From Paenibacillus sp. MZ04-78.2 (GTDB lineage: Bacteria; Bacillota; Bacilli; Paenibacillales; NBRC-103111): 64,000 bases of DNA. Positions 52,027-60,954 of the stretch are shown one piece after another. The notes under the pieces were generated by a model. The model was not told where the DNA came from, made no database searches, and worked only from the letters and a program-made list of their open reading frames with translations. The stretch spans positions 1 through 64,000 of the forward strand of contig NZ_JANAVJ010000024.1 of assembly GCF_024213375.1 (NCBI RefSeq), read 5' to 3'. Made by a program: the position numbers and the translations under genes. The stretch's first letter is position 1; each line of letters starts with the position of its first letter.

Positions 52027-52646
52027 GTGCAGCACATCATGAAGTGGGCGGCGCTTTGCCACCTCACGCAGAAACGGCAACATTAGAAGGCAAAAATAAA
52101 GTTCTAGGCTTCTGGCTGTTCCTTGGCGGCGAGTGCGTACTGTTCGGTTCGCTCTTCGCCTCCTACATCGCACTGCGCAATCAGGTGCCGGACGGCCCAA
52201 CGGCTCAGCATTTGTTCTCGCTCGACTTGGTCGCTATCTCGACGTTTATCTTGCTTACCAGTTCTTTGACCAGCGTGTTCGCCACGATGGCGCTGCACCG
52301 CAACCAGTTCCAAAAGCTTCAAGCTTGGATGGCCGTTACCGTATTGCTCGGTCTTGCCTTCCTGGGCCTTGAAATTTACGAGTTCGTACACTACGTCAAT
52401 GAAGGTCATACGTTCACGAAAAGCGCGTTCGCTACTTCCTTCTATACATTGGTAGGCTTTCACGGCGCTCACGTTGCTTTCGGTGTTCTGTGGATCTCGC
52501 TTTTGATTATCAACGGTTTCAAGAAAGGCTTGACTGTAGTCACGGCGCCCAAATATTACGTCGCCGGCTTATACTGGCACTTTATCGACGTCATTTGGGT
52601 ATTCATCTTTACGGTCGTATACCTGATGGGGAAGGTGGGTCCATAA
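52023..52646 (+). CDS. ctaE: Cytochrome c oxidase subunit III
   Basis: The 207-residue product has five membrane segments and the conserved LVGFHGAHVAFGVLW, with WHFIDVIWVFIFTVVYL at the end. It is the short, five-segment form found in Gram-positive oxidases. Its ATGA overlaps the ctaD stop and its stop directly abuts ctaF. Confidence 0.95.
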   Translation: MSAAHHEVGGALPPHAETATLEGKNKVLGFWLFLGGECVLFGSLFASYIALRNQVPDGPTAQHLFSLDLVAISTFILLTSSLTSVFATMALHRNQFQKLQAWMAVTVLLGLAFLGLEIYEFVHYVNEGHTFTKSAFATSFYTLVGFHGAHVAFGVLWISLLIINGFKKGLTVVTAPKYYVAGLYWHFIDVIWVFIFTVVYLMGKVGP

Positions 52647-52961
52647 ATGAGCAATCAACACCATTCGTCGTCTGCCGGTGATCGTCATCGTTTGGAAGGT
52701 CCGAAAAATCACTACTTGGCGTACATTATCTCCATTGTACTCACGATGCTGGCATTTGCCGTCGTGCTGTACGGCGGGTTGGACCGTTCGTTTATTTTGT
52801 TCTTTATCGTCGGATTGGCGATTGTTCAGATTATATTCCAATTGGCCTATTGGATGCACATGAAAGACCGGGGGCATTTCTTCCCGATCATGGGATTGGC
52901 ATTCGGCGCGATTATTGCATTAACGGCGGTCATCATGGCCGTATATTGGGTTTGGTGGTAA
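52647..52961 (+). CDS. ctaF: Cytochrome c oxidase subunit IVB
   Basis: The 104-residue product has three membrane segments, with QLAYWMHMKDRGHFFP as the family signature. It stabilises the oxidase complex. It begins immediately after the ctaE stop. Confidence 0.93.
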   Translation: MSNQHHSSSAGDRHRLEGPKNHYLAYIISIVLTMLAFAVVLYGGLDRSFILFFIVGLAIVQIIFQLAYWMHMKDRGHFFPIMGLAFGAIIALTAVIMAVYWVWW

Positions 52962-53080
52962 GATAAAGGAGAGGCGGCTGCGTTGCGCAGGCCCCTCTCT
53001 TTTGCGTAACGGTAGACATTCTCACCGTTTCGACACAATTCCCGGCGCAAAAACCGGGTTGGGAAAGGAGCATAATCGTC

Positions 53081-53950
53081 TTGGACCCTACGATGTCCCA
53101 TGGAGGGCACGAAACCGGCCCTACGTTTGCTGCATTATGGAGCCCCGGTTTTTTGCTGCTGTTGATTGTTGTCGGTGTATTATATACGCTTGCGGTAGGC
53201 CGCTGGCGTAAAGACTTTGCGAATAGCGAGCCGGTAGCATTGAAACAAAAGCTGTGGTTCTGGCTCGGACTGGCTTTATGGTACGCGGCGGAAGGCAGCC
53301 CGCTTTCCTATTACGGCCATCACTACTTTTTCAGCGTTCATATGTTCCAGCAGTCGATTCTGTATCTGATCATGCCGCCGTGTTTGCTGCTTGGCCTGCC
53401 GGGGTGGCTGCTGCGCCCTGCGTTAAAAGGAGAGACAGCCAAACGGGTCATGCGTTTTTTGACCAATCCGCTGCTGTCGCTGTTTCTATTTAACTTCATT
53501 TTCTCGATGTACCACATTCCGATGATCATGGATGCTTTGATGGCCAACGCCGCAGCGTTGTTCGTTTATAAAATCTTTTTCCTGCTGGCCGCCTTCCAAA
53601 TGTGGTTCCCGGTGTTTTGTCCGCTGCCAGAATACAACACCATGTCTGAAATGAAACGGATGGCGTATATTTTCGTAAACGGGATTTTGCTGACACCGGC
53701 CTGTGCGCTGATTATTTTCGCTAAAGATCCGATGTATGCGATGTACTCGGCCGTTCCGGAGCAGTTCTTGCTGCTTCCGATGCTCGACGATCAGCAGCTT
53801 GGCGGCGTCATCATGAAGATCGTACAGGAGATTGTGTACGGTATTGCGCTGGGCTTTACCTTCTTCCGCTGGTATCGGAGGGAGCGCAAGCAGGACGACG
53901 AGCTCCCCGACGAGCCTTATTTTCCGGCAGGGAGCGCCAATCGGGCCTAA
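53081..53950 (+). CDS. ctaG: Cytochrome c oxidase assembly factor CtaG
   Basis: The 289-residue product has seven membrane segments and conserved histidines (SVHMFQQSILYLIMPPCLLL, MYHIPMIMD). It helps load copper into the oxidase. The TTG after AAAGGAG is the best start; an ATG four codons later is too far from the site. The 119-nt gap after ctaF has no promoter I can support, so it is probably part of the operon. Confidence 0.9.
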   Translation: MDPTMSHGGHETGPTFAALWSPGFLLLLIVVGVLYTLAVGRWRKDFANSEPVALKQKLWFWLGLALWYAAEGSPLSYYGHHYFFSVHMFQQSILYLIMPPCLLLGLPGWLLRPALKGETAKRVMRFLTNPLLSLFLFNFIFSMYHIPMIMDALMANAAALFVYKIFFLLAAFQMWFPVFCPLPEYNTMSEMKRMAYIFVNGILLTPACALIIFAKDPMYAMYSAVPEQFLLLPMLDDQQLGGVIMKIVQEIVYGIALGFTFFRWYRRERKQDDELPDEPYFPAGSANRA

Positions 53951-53996
53951 TGGGCAAGGTGAAATGTTTATTGCGAAGTGAACGGGTGGGATACAC

Positions 53997-54458
53997 GTGA
54001 AAATAGCGATTTTACCAACGATCAGTACGTCTTTTATTGTAATAAGCGCCGTCTTTGTTGCGTTTGGCTGGTACCATATTGTGAAGGGGAACCGGGAAAC
54101 GCACCAAAAGCTGATGCTCTGGGGCTCTGGATTTGCGTTGGCGTTCTTTCTGATTTATGCCAGCCGGACGATCTTTGTCGGCAATACGGCCTTCGGCGGA
54201 CCGGAAAACTTGAAGCTGGCGTATCATTTGTTTTTGTTTTTCCATATTACGCTCGCAACGCTCGCAGGTGTTTTCGGCATCGTAACGCTGCTGCACGCGT
54301 TCAATAAGAGGTTTGCGAAGCACCGCAAAATCGGCCGCTGGACAGCAGTGATGTGGCTGCTGACCGCGCCGACCGGTGTGGCCGTGTACATTTTGCTCTA
54401 CCTGCTGTACCCGGGCGGGGAGACGAAGTCGATGTTTGATGCGATTTTGGGGCTGTAG
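53997..54458 (+). CDS. DUF420 membrane protein (YozB/CtaM-like)
   Basis: The 153-residue product has four membrane segments with family histidines (HIVKGNRETHQKLM, LAYHLFLFFHITLA, HRKIGRWTAVMWLLTA). DUF420 proteins follow cytochrome oxidase genes and some assist oxidase assembly (CtaM of Staphylococcus). It starts at GTG after GTGGG. It ends the cta operon before a strong hairpin. Confidence 0.85.
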   Translation: MKIAILPTISTSFIVISAVFVAFGWYHIVKGNRETHQKLMLWGSGFALAFFLIYASRTIFVGNTAFGGPENLKLAYHLFLFFHITLATLAGVFGIVTLLHAFNKRFAKHRKIGRWTAVMWLLTAPTGVAVYILLYLLYPGGETKSMFDAILGL

Positions 54459-54475
54459 GCCGTTCTAAACTAAAC

Positions 54476-54525
54476 AGAGGCTGTCTGTCCGAGGGGGATA
54501 CCGCTCGGGGAGAACAGCCTCTTTG
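54476..54525. terminator. Bidirectional terminator after the cta operon
   Basis: AGAGGCTGT pairs with ACAGCCTCT, with an inner GAG/CTC stem. It lies between convergent genes. Confidence 0.75.
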
Positions 54526-54540
54526 CCTTGCCGGGAATAT

Positions 54541-55227
54541 TTAGTAATGCTTGAACCAGATGCCGGCACATTCGGGAACGGTCGTCCAGCCTCTTGCGGC
54601 GACTTGGGAGGCCAGTTCATCGCCGAAGAAAAAGCGGGTTAGCTCTTCCGCTTCACTCAGGCTCTCGAATGTATAATCCGAGCGAATCCATTGGTGGGTA
54701 AAGCCATACTGCCGCTCCAAAGCCGCATAATAGCTCAAGAGAAAATCGGGTGGATTCGGCGTTTCGAAGCCTGTGCCCATCGTTTCGAAGATGATGACGG
54801 TTCCGCCGGGACGAAGCACCCGGTTTATTTCCTGCAAGATGCGTTCCAGGTTGGACGACCAGGTCGGATTGTTGCTGCTCGCCAAGTAGCACAGACTCCA
54901 ACCGGATACGATCAAGTCCGCGCTGGCGTCCGGCAACGGCAGCTCGCGGTGATCCGCGACGACTGTACGCAGGCGGGGACGGTCCGCTTCGGCAATGCGT
55001 TCCTTCAGGACGCCCAGCATCGCGGCGGATGTATCGGTTGCCGTTAGCGACCGTGCTTGTCCGATCAAGACGGACGAAAGCCTGCCGCTTCCGGCGCCCA
55101 TATCGACGATGTCGAGTCCTGCGAACGGCTTGATGGATTGCACAATATGCGTCAGTTCGGCTTGCTTGCTGACTAAGCGGTGGTAGCGCCCGGCTTGCTG
55201 GGCATAAATTTGATCATGTTTCGGCAT
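54541..55227 (-). CDS. Class I SAM-dependent methyltransferase
   Basis: The product is 228 residues from the ATG after GAAGGAGAG; an upstream in-frame start lacks a site. Motifs are IVDMGAGSGRLSSVL (SAM loop), ADLIVSGWSLCYL and INRVLRPGGTVIIFETMG. It resembles UbiE/COQ5-like small-molecule methyltransferases. Substrate unknown; no linked pathway genes. Confidence 0.85.
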   Translation of the reverse strand: MPKHDQIYAQQAGRYHRLVSKQAELTHIVQSIKPFAGLDIVDMGAGSGRLSSVLIGQARSLTATDTSAAMLGVLKERIAEADRPRLRTVVADHRELPLPDASADLIVSGWSLCYLASSNNPTWSSNLERILQEINRVLRPGGTVIIFETMGTGFETPNPPDFLLSYYAALERQYGFTHQWIRSDYTFESLSEAEELTRFFFGDELASQVAARGWTTVPECAGIWFKHY

Positions 55228-55327
55228 AAGTACCTCTCCTTCATCGGATGTCGTTACACCGATAGCGTACACCTTTCCGTAACGTGAAGGTCAAGGGGGA
55301 ATAAAACCCGTTTGTGTATTTATCCGT

Positions 55328-56192
55328 CTAGGCCAGGGCGGACTCTTCCAGAGAGCTTTTGAACAGCCGTTCCGTCCGGGCATAAAGCTCAAGCAGAAGA
55401 TCGCGGTCGCTGCGCCAGGTAGGCGAGATAAGTGTAGGCGTCCCCAAATCGGTCGTCCTCGTCATGCTCCGGCAGAACGGGAAGATGATGAATGAACCGG
55501 TCTTCCTCGTACCGGACGTTGCTGTAATGGACCAAATAAACATAAGGCGCTATATCTTCAAGCCAGCGCATCGGTTCGATAGTATGAAACGCTCTCGCGG
55601 AAATATCCAACCGGGACGTATCTACGACCAGCCCAATCTCCGGGTGCTCCCGGAACATCATCGTAAGCAGTTTCTCATGCTCACCCCAAAAATCGTGCTC
55701 TAATACGATACGCTGCCCATAACGGTTTTGAAGCTCGCAAAGCGCATCAAACAATTGAAGGGAGATGTCTGTAAACAGCGCCGCATCGATCTGATCGGCT
55801 TCATAGCGTTCGCCCGGCTTCGGCATATTCGAATAATCGTGTTTCGTTTCCAATGGGAATATCGGCACGAAAGGATAATGAAACAAAATATAATCGGCGC
55901 CATATTCCGCTGCTGTACGGACTTCCCGTTCTACGCAGCGCAACGCTTCTTCTCGCTCCTCCCGGTCTGTGGATGTAATCCGCGGGAGCCTGTAAGGCTG
56001 CCCGCCGAAAACCGGCGTATGGATGCCAAAGGAAAGACCCTTCTCTTTACAGACTTTCGTGGTATACAATAAGCTTTCGTTATCGCGATACTGGCAAATT
56101 TCAATGCCGCTAATTGCATCGGAACCGAAACGTTCCATTTTTTCTTCGCTGAATGCATTCCACATCCCCATTTGCAATCTTCTTCGGTTCAT
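55328..56192 (-). pseudogene. Sugar phosphate isomerase/epimerase-like gene with C-terminal frameshift
   Basis: The TIM-barrel (AP endonuclease 2-like) protein reads through residues 1-257 (for example YILFHYPFV, RIVLEHDFWGE, VYLVHYSN), starting at the ATG after AAGGGGATT. Near 55410 it loses frame: the open frame ends with RPRSSA at 55389, while the expected tail (DRDLLLELYARTERLFKSSL) continues in another frame to a stop at 55328-55330. One missing or extra base explains it. The catalytic barrel may still fold; the last helix would differ. Confidence 0.7.
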
Positions 56193-56333
56193 GATCCAAT
56201 CCCCTTATGCTGATAGAATGATAGATTCTACATATTTTACCAACACCTGAAGCGGTTTTTCAAGCGCCCGATAAAAATAAAAGTTTCCTTAAAGCAAAAA
56301 AGTTTTCCATGTACAAAACTATTTCGTTCGGTA

Positions 56334-56339
56334 TATAAT
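56334..56339 (+). promoter_or_regulatory. -10 box of the SufR-like regulator
   Basis: A perfect TATAAT; a partial TGTACA (56310-56315) lies 18 nt upstream as a possible -35. Transcription would begin near 56346, which argues against an ATG start at 56348 and for the GTG at 56402. Confidence 0.5.
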
Positions 56340-56401
56340 GGGGAATAATGGAACCGTCCGGAGATCAAAATGATGAAAAGATAGGCAGGTGTAAACGAAC
56401 C

Positions 56402-57049
56402 GTGAACATTCGAAGCTCGCATCAAGAGGATCGCTCGACCCGGAGAGCGCTTCTGAACTTGTTAAAAAAGCGGGGCAAAATCAGCGTTCAGGAAGCGGCG
56501 GAGCAGCTAGGCATATCGGGGGTCGCCGTTCGGCGCCATATTCACGAGCTGCAAAAGGATCAATATGTGCAGACGAATATTCAACGCCAAAGCGCGGGGA
56601 GACCGACTTATTTATACAGTCTTACGGAAAAGGCGGGCGCTTTGTTTGCGAACGGCTACGATGCGCTAGTTACCGATTTGATCGACGAAGTGAAGGATAA
56701 ATTCGGGGTGAACCAGGTCAGCCGCTTGTTCGATCGGCGGAAAGAGAAATGGCTGCAGAAGCATGAGGATTCGTTTCAAGGCCTGGATTTGGAAAAACGG
56801 GTGGAGCGGCTGGCACGGCTGCAGGAGCAGGAAGGGTACATGGTTAAGGTAGAAAAGAGAGGGGACGGAACGTTCGTCTTCGAGGAAGCGAACTGCCCGA
56901 TCTATCAGGTGGCTGTCCGCTACCGGCAGGCATGCCAGTGCGAACTGTCGCTGTTTCAAGCTTTGCTTGCCGTCCCCGTTGTCCGCACAGAATGCATGGC
57001 CGAAGGCGGGCGGAAGTGCCAGTATAGAATCAACTCGGTTCAGGCCTAG
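56402..57049 (+). CDS. SufR-like winged-helix regulator with cysteine-rich C-terminus
   Basis: The product is 215 residues from the GTG after AGGCAGGTG. The N-terminal HTH (about 10-70; VQEAAEQLGISGVAVRRHIHE) is followed by a linker and a C-terminal region with cysteines in NCPI, CQCEL, TECM and KCQY. This matches SufR-type regulators that use an iron-sulfur cluster to control cluster assembly genes. No suf genes lie nearby, so its targets are elsewhere or it has diverged. It precedes the J-domain gene by 28 nt. Confidence 0.78.
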   Translation: MNIRSSHQEDRSTRRALLNLLKKRGKISVQEAAEQLGISGVAVRRHIHELQKDQYVQTNIQRQSAGRPTYLYSLTEKAGALFANGYDALVTDLIDEVKDKFGVNQVSRLFDRRKEKWLQKHEDSFQGLDLEKRVERLARLQEQEGYMVKVEKRGDGTFVFEEANCPIYQVAVRYRQACQCELSLFQALLAVPVVRTECMAEGGRKCQYRINSVQA

Positions 57050-57077
57050 ACTTGGAAGCGGAAAAGGAGTGCAGCGA

Positions 57078-57833
57078 ATGGACGATACGATAATGGGCTC
57101 CCCCGACCCTGAGAAGATTACGGTGACGGATGAGCGGTTGATTCCGGTTGTGGCGGCGCTGACGAATTTGACGGAAAGCTGGAAGACCCGGCTAAGCAAA
57201 GGCGCCGTCAACCTTCCGATGGCCGTACAGATCGGAAAGAAGCTCAGCCATGAGCGGCAGCAAGCCTTGCTGGAGTTTTGGGAGGATGCCCGCTTGCCCG
57301 ACAAATACATGAGCAGGGCGCTGCATGCCTTTGCCGGGAACATGCCCGAGTGGGCGGTGCATCAGGTGATCCGTATTTTCCGTCTCACGGAGAAGATCAG
57401 AGCTTCAATGATCATGCTGAACGATCTGATGGACCGGTTCGATGCGCTCTACGAGCAGTTTGAGCACGAATTCTGGGAAGGGGAGTGGCCTGGGGCGGAG
57501 GAGGAACTGGAGCCGTATCTCGACAGGCTGGAAGCCGATTTTCAGGAGCTGTACCGGCAAGCATCGGACGAGAAAAAGTCGTATAACCGGCATTACGGGG
57601 ATAGCTCATCGGACTCTGCGAGGGATTCTGCGAGAACGGCGGGGCCAAGCAGGGGACCGGTGCCCTTTTCGACGGTGATCGGCGCTGCGGACGAGGCCTC
57701 GCCCAAGGAGCTGAAACAGCGCTACCGGACATTAATGAAAAAGCTTCACCCGGATCACGGAGGCAGCGCCTATTTGTTCGATTGGGTTAAGCAGGCGCAC
57801 GACAACTATATGCAGGGAAAATCAAGCTTATGA
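57078..57833 (+). CDS. Protein with C-terminal J domain
   Basis: The product is 251 residues from the ATG after AAAAGGAG. Residues 1-160 are helical and unrecognised. A Ser/Asp-rich linker (about 165-185) leads to a C-terminal J domain (about 190-251) with the HPD motif (KLHPDHGG) that stimulates Hsp70. J domains are usually N-terminal. Its place after a SufR-like gene hints at a cofactor-assembly or chaperone role, which remains inference. Confidence 0.7.
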   Translation: MDDTIMGSPDPEKITVTDERLIPVVAALTNLTESWKTRLSKGAVNLPMAVQIGKKLSHERQQALLEFWEDARLPDKYMSRALHAFAGNMPEWAVHQVIRIFRLTEKIRASMIMLNDLMDRFDALYEQFEHEFWEGEWPGAEEELEPYLDRLEADFQELYRQASDEKKSYNRHYGDSSSDSARDSARTAGPSRGPVPFSTVIGAADEASPKELKQRYRTLMKKLHPDHGGSAYLFDWVKQAHDNYMQGKSSL

Positions 57834-57840
57834 CAAAGAG

Positions 57841-57862
57841 ACCTGCTGTCATGGCAGCAGGT
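57841..57862 (+). terminator. Hairpin after the J-domain gene
   Basis: ACCTGCTG pairs with CAGCAGGT; no T tract follows, so it may only stabilise the transcript end. Confidence 0.4.
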
Positions 57863-57949
57863 CCCGTATAATGCCGCATCAAGCGAGCGCGAGCCGTCGT
57901 CTGGCTACAAATTTGAACGACAGTCACCGGACTTTTACAGTTTTTTATC

Positions 57950-58026
57950 TGAAAGCGCTTCAACGATCAAGTTTCTTCATTTCGTCCACTGGATCTTTAA
58001 TAATTCCACTTTTGAAAGCGCTATGT
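57950..58026 (+). promoter_or_regulatory. Two cre-like CcpA sites upstream of the GH85 gene
   Basis: TGAAAGCGCTTCAA (57950) and TGAAAGCGCTATGT (58013) both carry the TGAAAGCGCT core of catabolite-responsive elements but are imperfect at the 3' side. They fit carbon-source repression of a secreted glycosidase. Otherwise the 57834-58166 gap shows no gene. Confidence 0.45.
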
Positions 58027-58166
58027 TTTTCCATACAATGGGATGGAGGGGGCGAGTTCTGGAAAATGAATCCTGAAGCGTTTCCGAATCCTCTGAAGGG
58101 CGGAGGGGGATGCCCGGAATCGAAATGCCGGACAATCCGAAATTTATACCAAACGGGAGGAACACG

Positions 58167-60830
58167 ATGAAAAAACGATGGACCGGTCTTTTACTGTTCA
58201 TGTTCTCATGCCTGGTGTTTGCCGCGGGCGCTCAAGCGGCGCAGCCGCACTCGTCCTACTGGTTCCCGGAGGATCTGCTCCGTTGGACGCCGCAAGGAGA
58301 CAAGGATGCGGAGTTCAACCGCAGCACGATTGCTTTGCAGGACCGCTTCACAGGATATCAGGTTAACAAGCACGCTACGGTCGAGCCTAAAGTGGCAGCG
58401 CTTTCGGCGATGAACCGGCAAACCAGCGGCGTACCGTCGCAAGGGTCGGAGAAGTTCGACGCGAATACGTTCGGCTACTGGGCGTACGTCGACAAGCTCG
58501 TCTATTGGGGCGGATCGTCGGGCGAAGGCATCATTGTGCCGCCGAGTGCGGACGTGACGGATGCGGCCCATAAGAACGGCGTTCCCGTGGTGGGCACCGT
58601 CTTTTTCCCGCCGAGCGTATACGGGGGTAAGTTCGAATGGGTGAAGCAGACGATCCGGCAAAACCCGGACGGTTCGTTCCCTGTAGCGGATAAGCTGCTC
58701 GAAATGGCGAATTATTACGGCTTCGACGGCTGGTTTATTAACCAGGAGACGGAAGGCGCTACGCCGGAAGATGTTGCGGCGATGCAGAAGTTCCTTGCTT
58801 ACCTGCAAGCGAAGAAGCCGGCAGGGATGCAGATCATGTGGTACGACTCGATGACATCCAGCGGATCGATCGATTGGCAGAACGCGCTGACGGACCGCAA
58901 CCAAATGTTCCTGCAGCAGGGCAGCGAACGGCGCTCCGACAGCATGTTCCTGAATTTCTGGTGGCGCTCGCTGGAGCCTTCCGCGAGCAAGGCCAAGAGC
59001 CTGGGCCGCAGCACGTACGAGCTGTTTACGGGCATCGATGTCGAAGCGAAGGGCTACGATACGAAAATTAACTGGAACTCGATCTTTCCCGAGGGCAAGA
59101 AAGCGGTTACGTCACTCGGCATTTACCGCCCGGACTGGGCATTCAACTCGTCGGAGAATCAAGAGCAATTTTACGCGAAGGAAAACAAATTCTGGGTCGG
59201 CCCGACCGGCAATCCGGCCAATACGTCCAGCACAGCGGATTGGAAGGGCATCGCGCACTATGTCGTAGAACAGTCGCCGGTGAACGACCTGCCGTTTACG
59301 ACGAATTTCAATACGGGCAACGGGCAGTTGTTCGCCGTGAACGGGGAAGTCGTACGGACGACGCCGTGGAACAACCGGAGCTTGCAGGATGTCCTGCCCA
59401 CTTGGCGCTGGATCGCAGAAAGCAAAGGGGAAGCGCTGAAGCCGAGCTTCGACTTCACGACCGCTTATTACGGCGGCAGCTCCTTGAAGCTGGCGGGAAC
59501 GCTTAGCCCGCAGAACGCTACGCATCTTAAGCTGTACAAGACGGATCTGCTCGTAGAGCAGAATACGAAGCTGTCGTTTACTTTCAAGACGCAGACGAAG
59601 CACGCGGACTTGAAGGTAGGACTGTCGTTCGCCGATCAGCCCGACAAGTTCGTATTCCTTGATGCGGGCGGCCTGCATCCCGGAACTTGGGATACGCAAA
59701 CATTCAATCTGAATCCGTACCGCGGCAAGCGGATCGCCGCCATCTCTCTGTATGCGGACGCGAAGCAGACGATTCCAGACTTCTCGGTCAACGTCGGGCA
59801 GCTCTCCGTCTATACCGCGAAAGACGATCCGAACCCGGTACCCGAGGTACGCGGCTTGAATGTGAAGGAAGTGGAGTTCAAGGACGGCATCTACGGCGAT
59901 GCCCGGTTGGAATGGACGGCGACGGAACGTCCGGTCCGCTATTTCGAGGTGTACCGGGTAAAGCCGGACGGCAGCAAAGCGCTGCTCGGCGTTACCCCGA
60001 ACCGGGTGTACTACGTGCCGATGCTGCGCCGGGTCGGGTCGGAAGCGCAGACGAAGCTGGAAGTTGTCGCTCTCAACGCGGACGGACGGCGCGGCAAAGC
60101 GGCGCAGACCGTGGTGACCTGGCCGGCGTATCCGAAGCCGGTAGCGGCGTTCGCGGCGGATAAGACGCTCGTCGCGCCGGGACAGCCGGTGACGTTCATC
60201 GACCAATCGTCGGAGGTGACGGAGCAGCGGGTATGGTCGTTCCCGGGCGGAACGCCGTCCACTAGCACCGAGAAGCAGCCGGTCGTCACCTATGCCGCCG
60301 AAGGAACATACAGCGTGACGCTGAAGGCGAAAAACTCGGTAGGCGACAGCACCGAAACCAAAGAAGCGTTCATCACGGTGACCAAGGACGCCGCCGGCGG
60401 GGTGAAAAATCTCGCCCTGAACAAACCGGCGACGGCGGACGGCGCCTGCGGACCGAACGAAGCGGCAGCCTACGCCTTCGATGGCAAGGTGACGGGCAAC
60501 AGCAAGTGGTGCGCGCTCGGCAGCGGGCCGCACTGGCTGTCGGTCGATCTGGGCGCAAGCTACACGATCAGCGAATTTGTCGTGAAGCATGCGGAAGCGG
60601 GCGGTGAGGCAGCCGCGTTCAACACCCGCGACTTCCACATCCAAGTCAGCAACGACGGCAGCACTTGGAGCGACGCGGTTCAGGTTCAAGGCAATACGGC
60701 CGCGCAGAGCAAGCATCCGATCGCGCTGACGAAGGCGAGATACGTGAAGCTGACGATCGATAAGGCGACGCAAGGCGGCGATACGGCCGCTCGTATTTAC
60801 GAGTTCGAAGTGAACGGATTGGCAAAATAG
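58167..60830 (+). CDS. Secreted GH85 endo-beta-N-acetylglucosaminidase, multi-domain
   Basis: The product is 887 residues from the ATG after GGGAGG, with a signal peptide cleaved near Ala22-Gln26. The GH85 catalytic barrel (about 40-360) contains WFINQETEG; Asn192 and Glu194 fit the catalytic pair that cuts the chitobiose core of N-glycans. A jelly-roll-type region (about 420-560), a fibronectin-like segment, a PKD-type domain (about 655-735; VTFIDQSSEVTEQRVWSFPG) and a C-terminal F5/8 (CBM32-like) domain (about 750-887) follow. It would release host or plant glycoprotein glycans outside the cell, likely with the YesM/YesN pair downstream. Confidence 0.9.
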   Translation: MKKRWTGLLLFMFSCLVFAAGAQAAQPHSSYWFPEDLLRWTPQGDKDAEFNRSTIALQDRFTGYQVNKHATVEPKVAALSAMNRQTSGVPSQGSEKFDANTFGYWAYVDKLVYWGGSSGEGIIVPPSADVTDAAHKNGVPVVGTVFFPPSVYGGKFEWVKQTIRQNPDGSFPVADKLLEMANYYGFDGWFINQETEGATPEDVAAMQKFLAYLQAKKPAGMQIMWYDSMTSSGSIDWQNALTDRNQMFLQQGSERRSDSMFLNFWWRSLEPSASKAKSLGRSTYELFTGIDVEAKGYDTKINWNSIFPEGKKAVTSLGIYRPDWAFNSSENQEQFYAKENKFWVGPTGNPANTSSTADWKGIAHYVVEQSPVNDLPFTTNFNTGNGQLFAVNGEVVRTTPWNNRSLQDVLPTWRWIAESKGEALKPSFDFTTAYYGGSSLKLAGTLSPQNATHLKLYKTDLLVEQNTKLSFTFKTQTKHADLKVGLSFADQPDKFVFLDAGGLHPGTWDTQTFNLNPYRGKRIAAISLYADAKQTIPDFSVNVGQLSVYTAKDDPNPVPEVRGLNVKEVEFKDGIYGDARLEWTATERPVRYFEVYRVKPDGSKALLGVTPNRVYYVPMLRRVGSEAQTKLEVVALNADGRRGKAAQTVVTWPAYPKPVAAFAADKTLVAPGQPVTFIDQSSEVTEQRVWSFPGGTPSTSTEKQPVVTYAAEGTYSVTLKAKNSVGDSTETKEAFITVTKDAAGGVKNLALNKPATADGACGPNEAAAYAFDGKVTGNSKWCALGSGPHWLSVDLGASYTISEFVVKHAEAGGEAAAFNTRDFHIQVSNDGSTWSDAVQVQGNTAAQSKHPIALTKARYVKLTIDKATQGGDTAARIYEFEVNGLAK

Positions 60831-60835
60831 CACGG

Positions 60836-60882
60836 AGGCCGCTTATCTCTCTTATCTGCGGATAAGGAGACAGGCGGTCTTT
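60836..60882 (+). terminator. Terminator of the GH85 gene
   Basis: GGCCGC and TCTCTTATC arms pair with GATAAGGAGA and GCGGTC, followed by TTTTT. Confidence 0.7.
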
Positions 60883-60954
60883 TTGCCCCTTTCCGAGCAC
60901 GCGGCGAATACATATACCTAACGGGAAAAATCGGATGCGGAGGGAGGAGCAGTC

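Noticed and set aside
59112-60833. Long minus-strand ORF across the GH85 gene
   Set aside because: It is an Arg-rich antisense shadow of a strongly recognised secreted enzyme.
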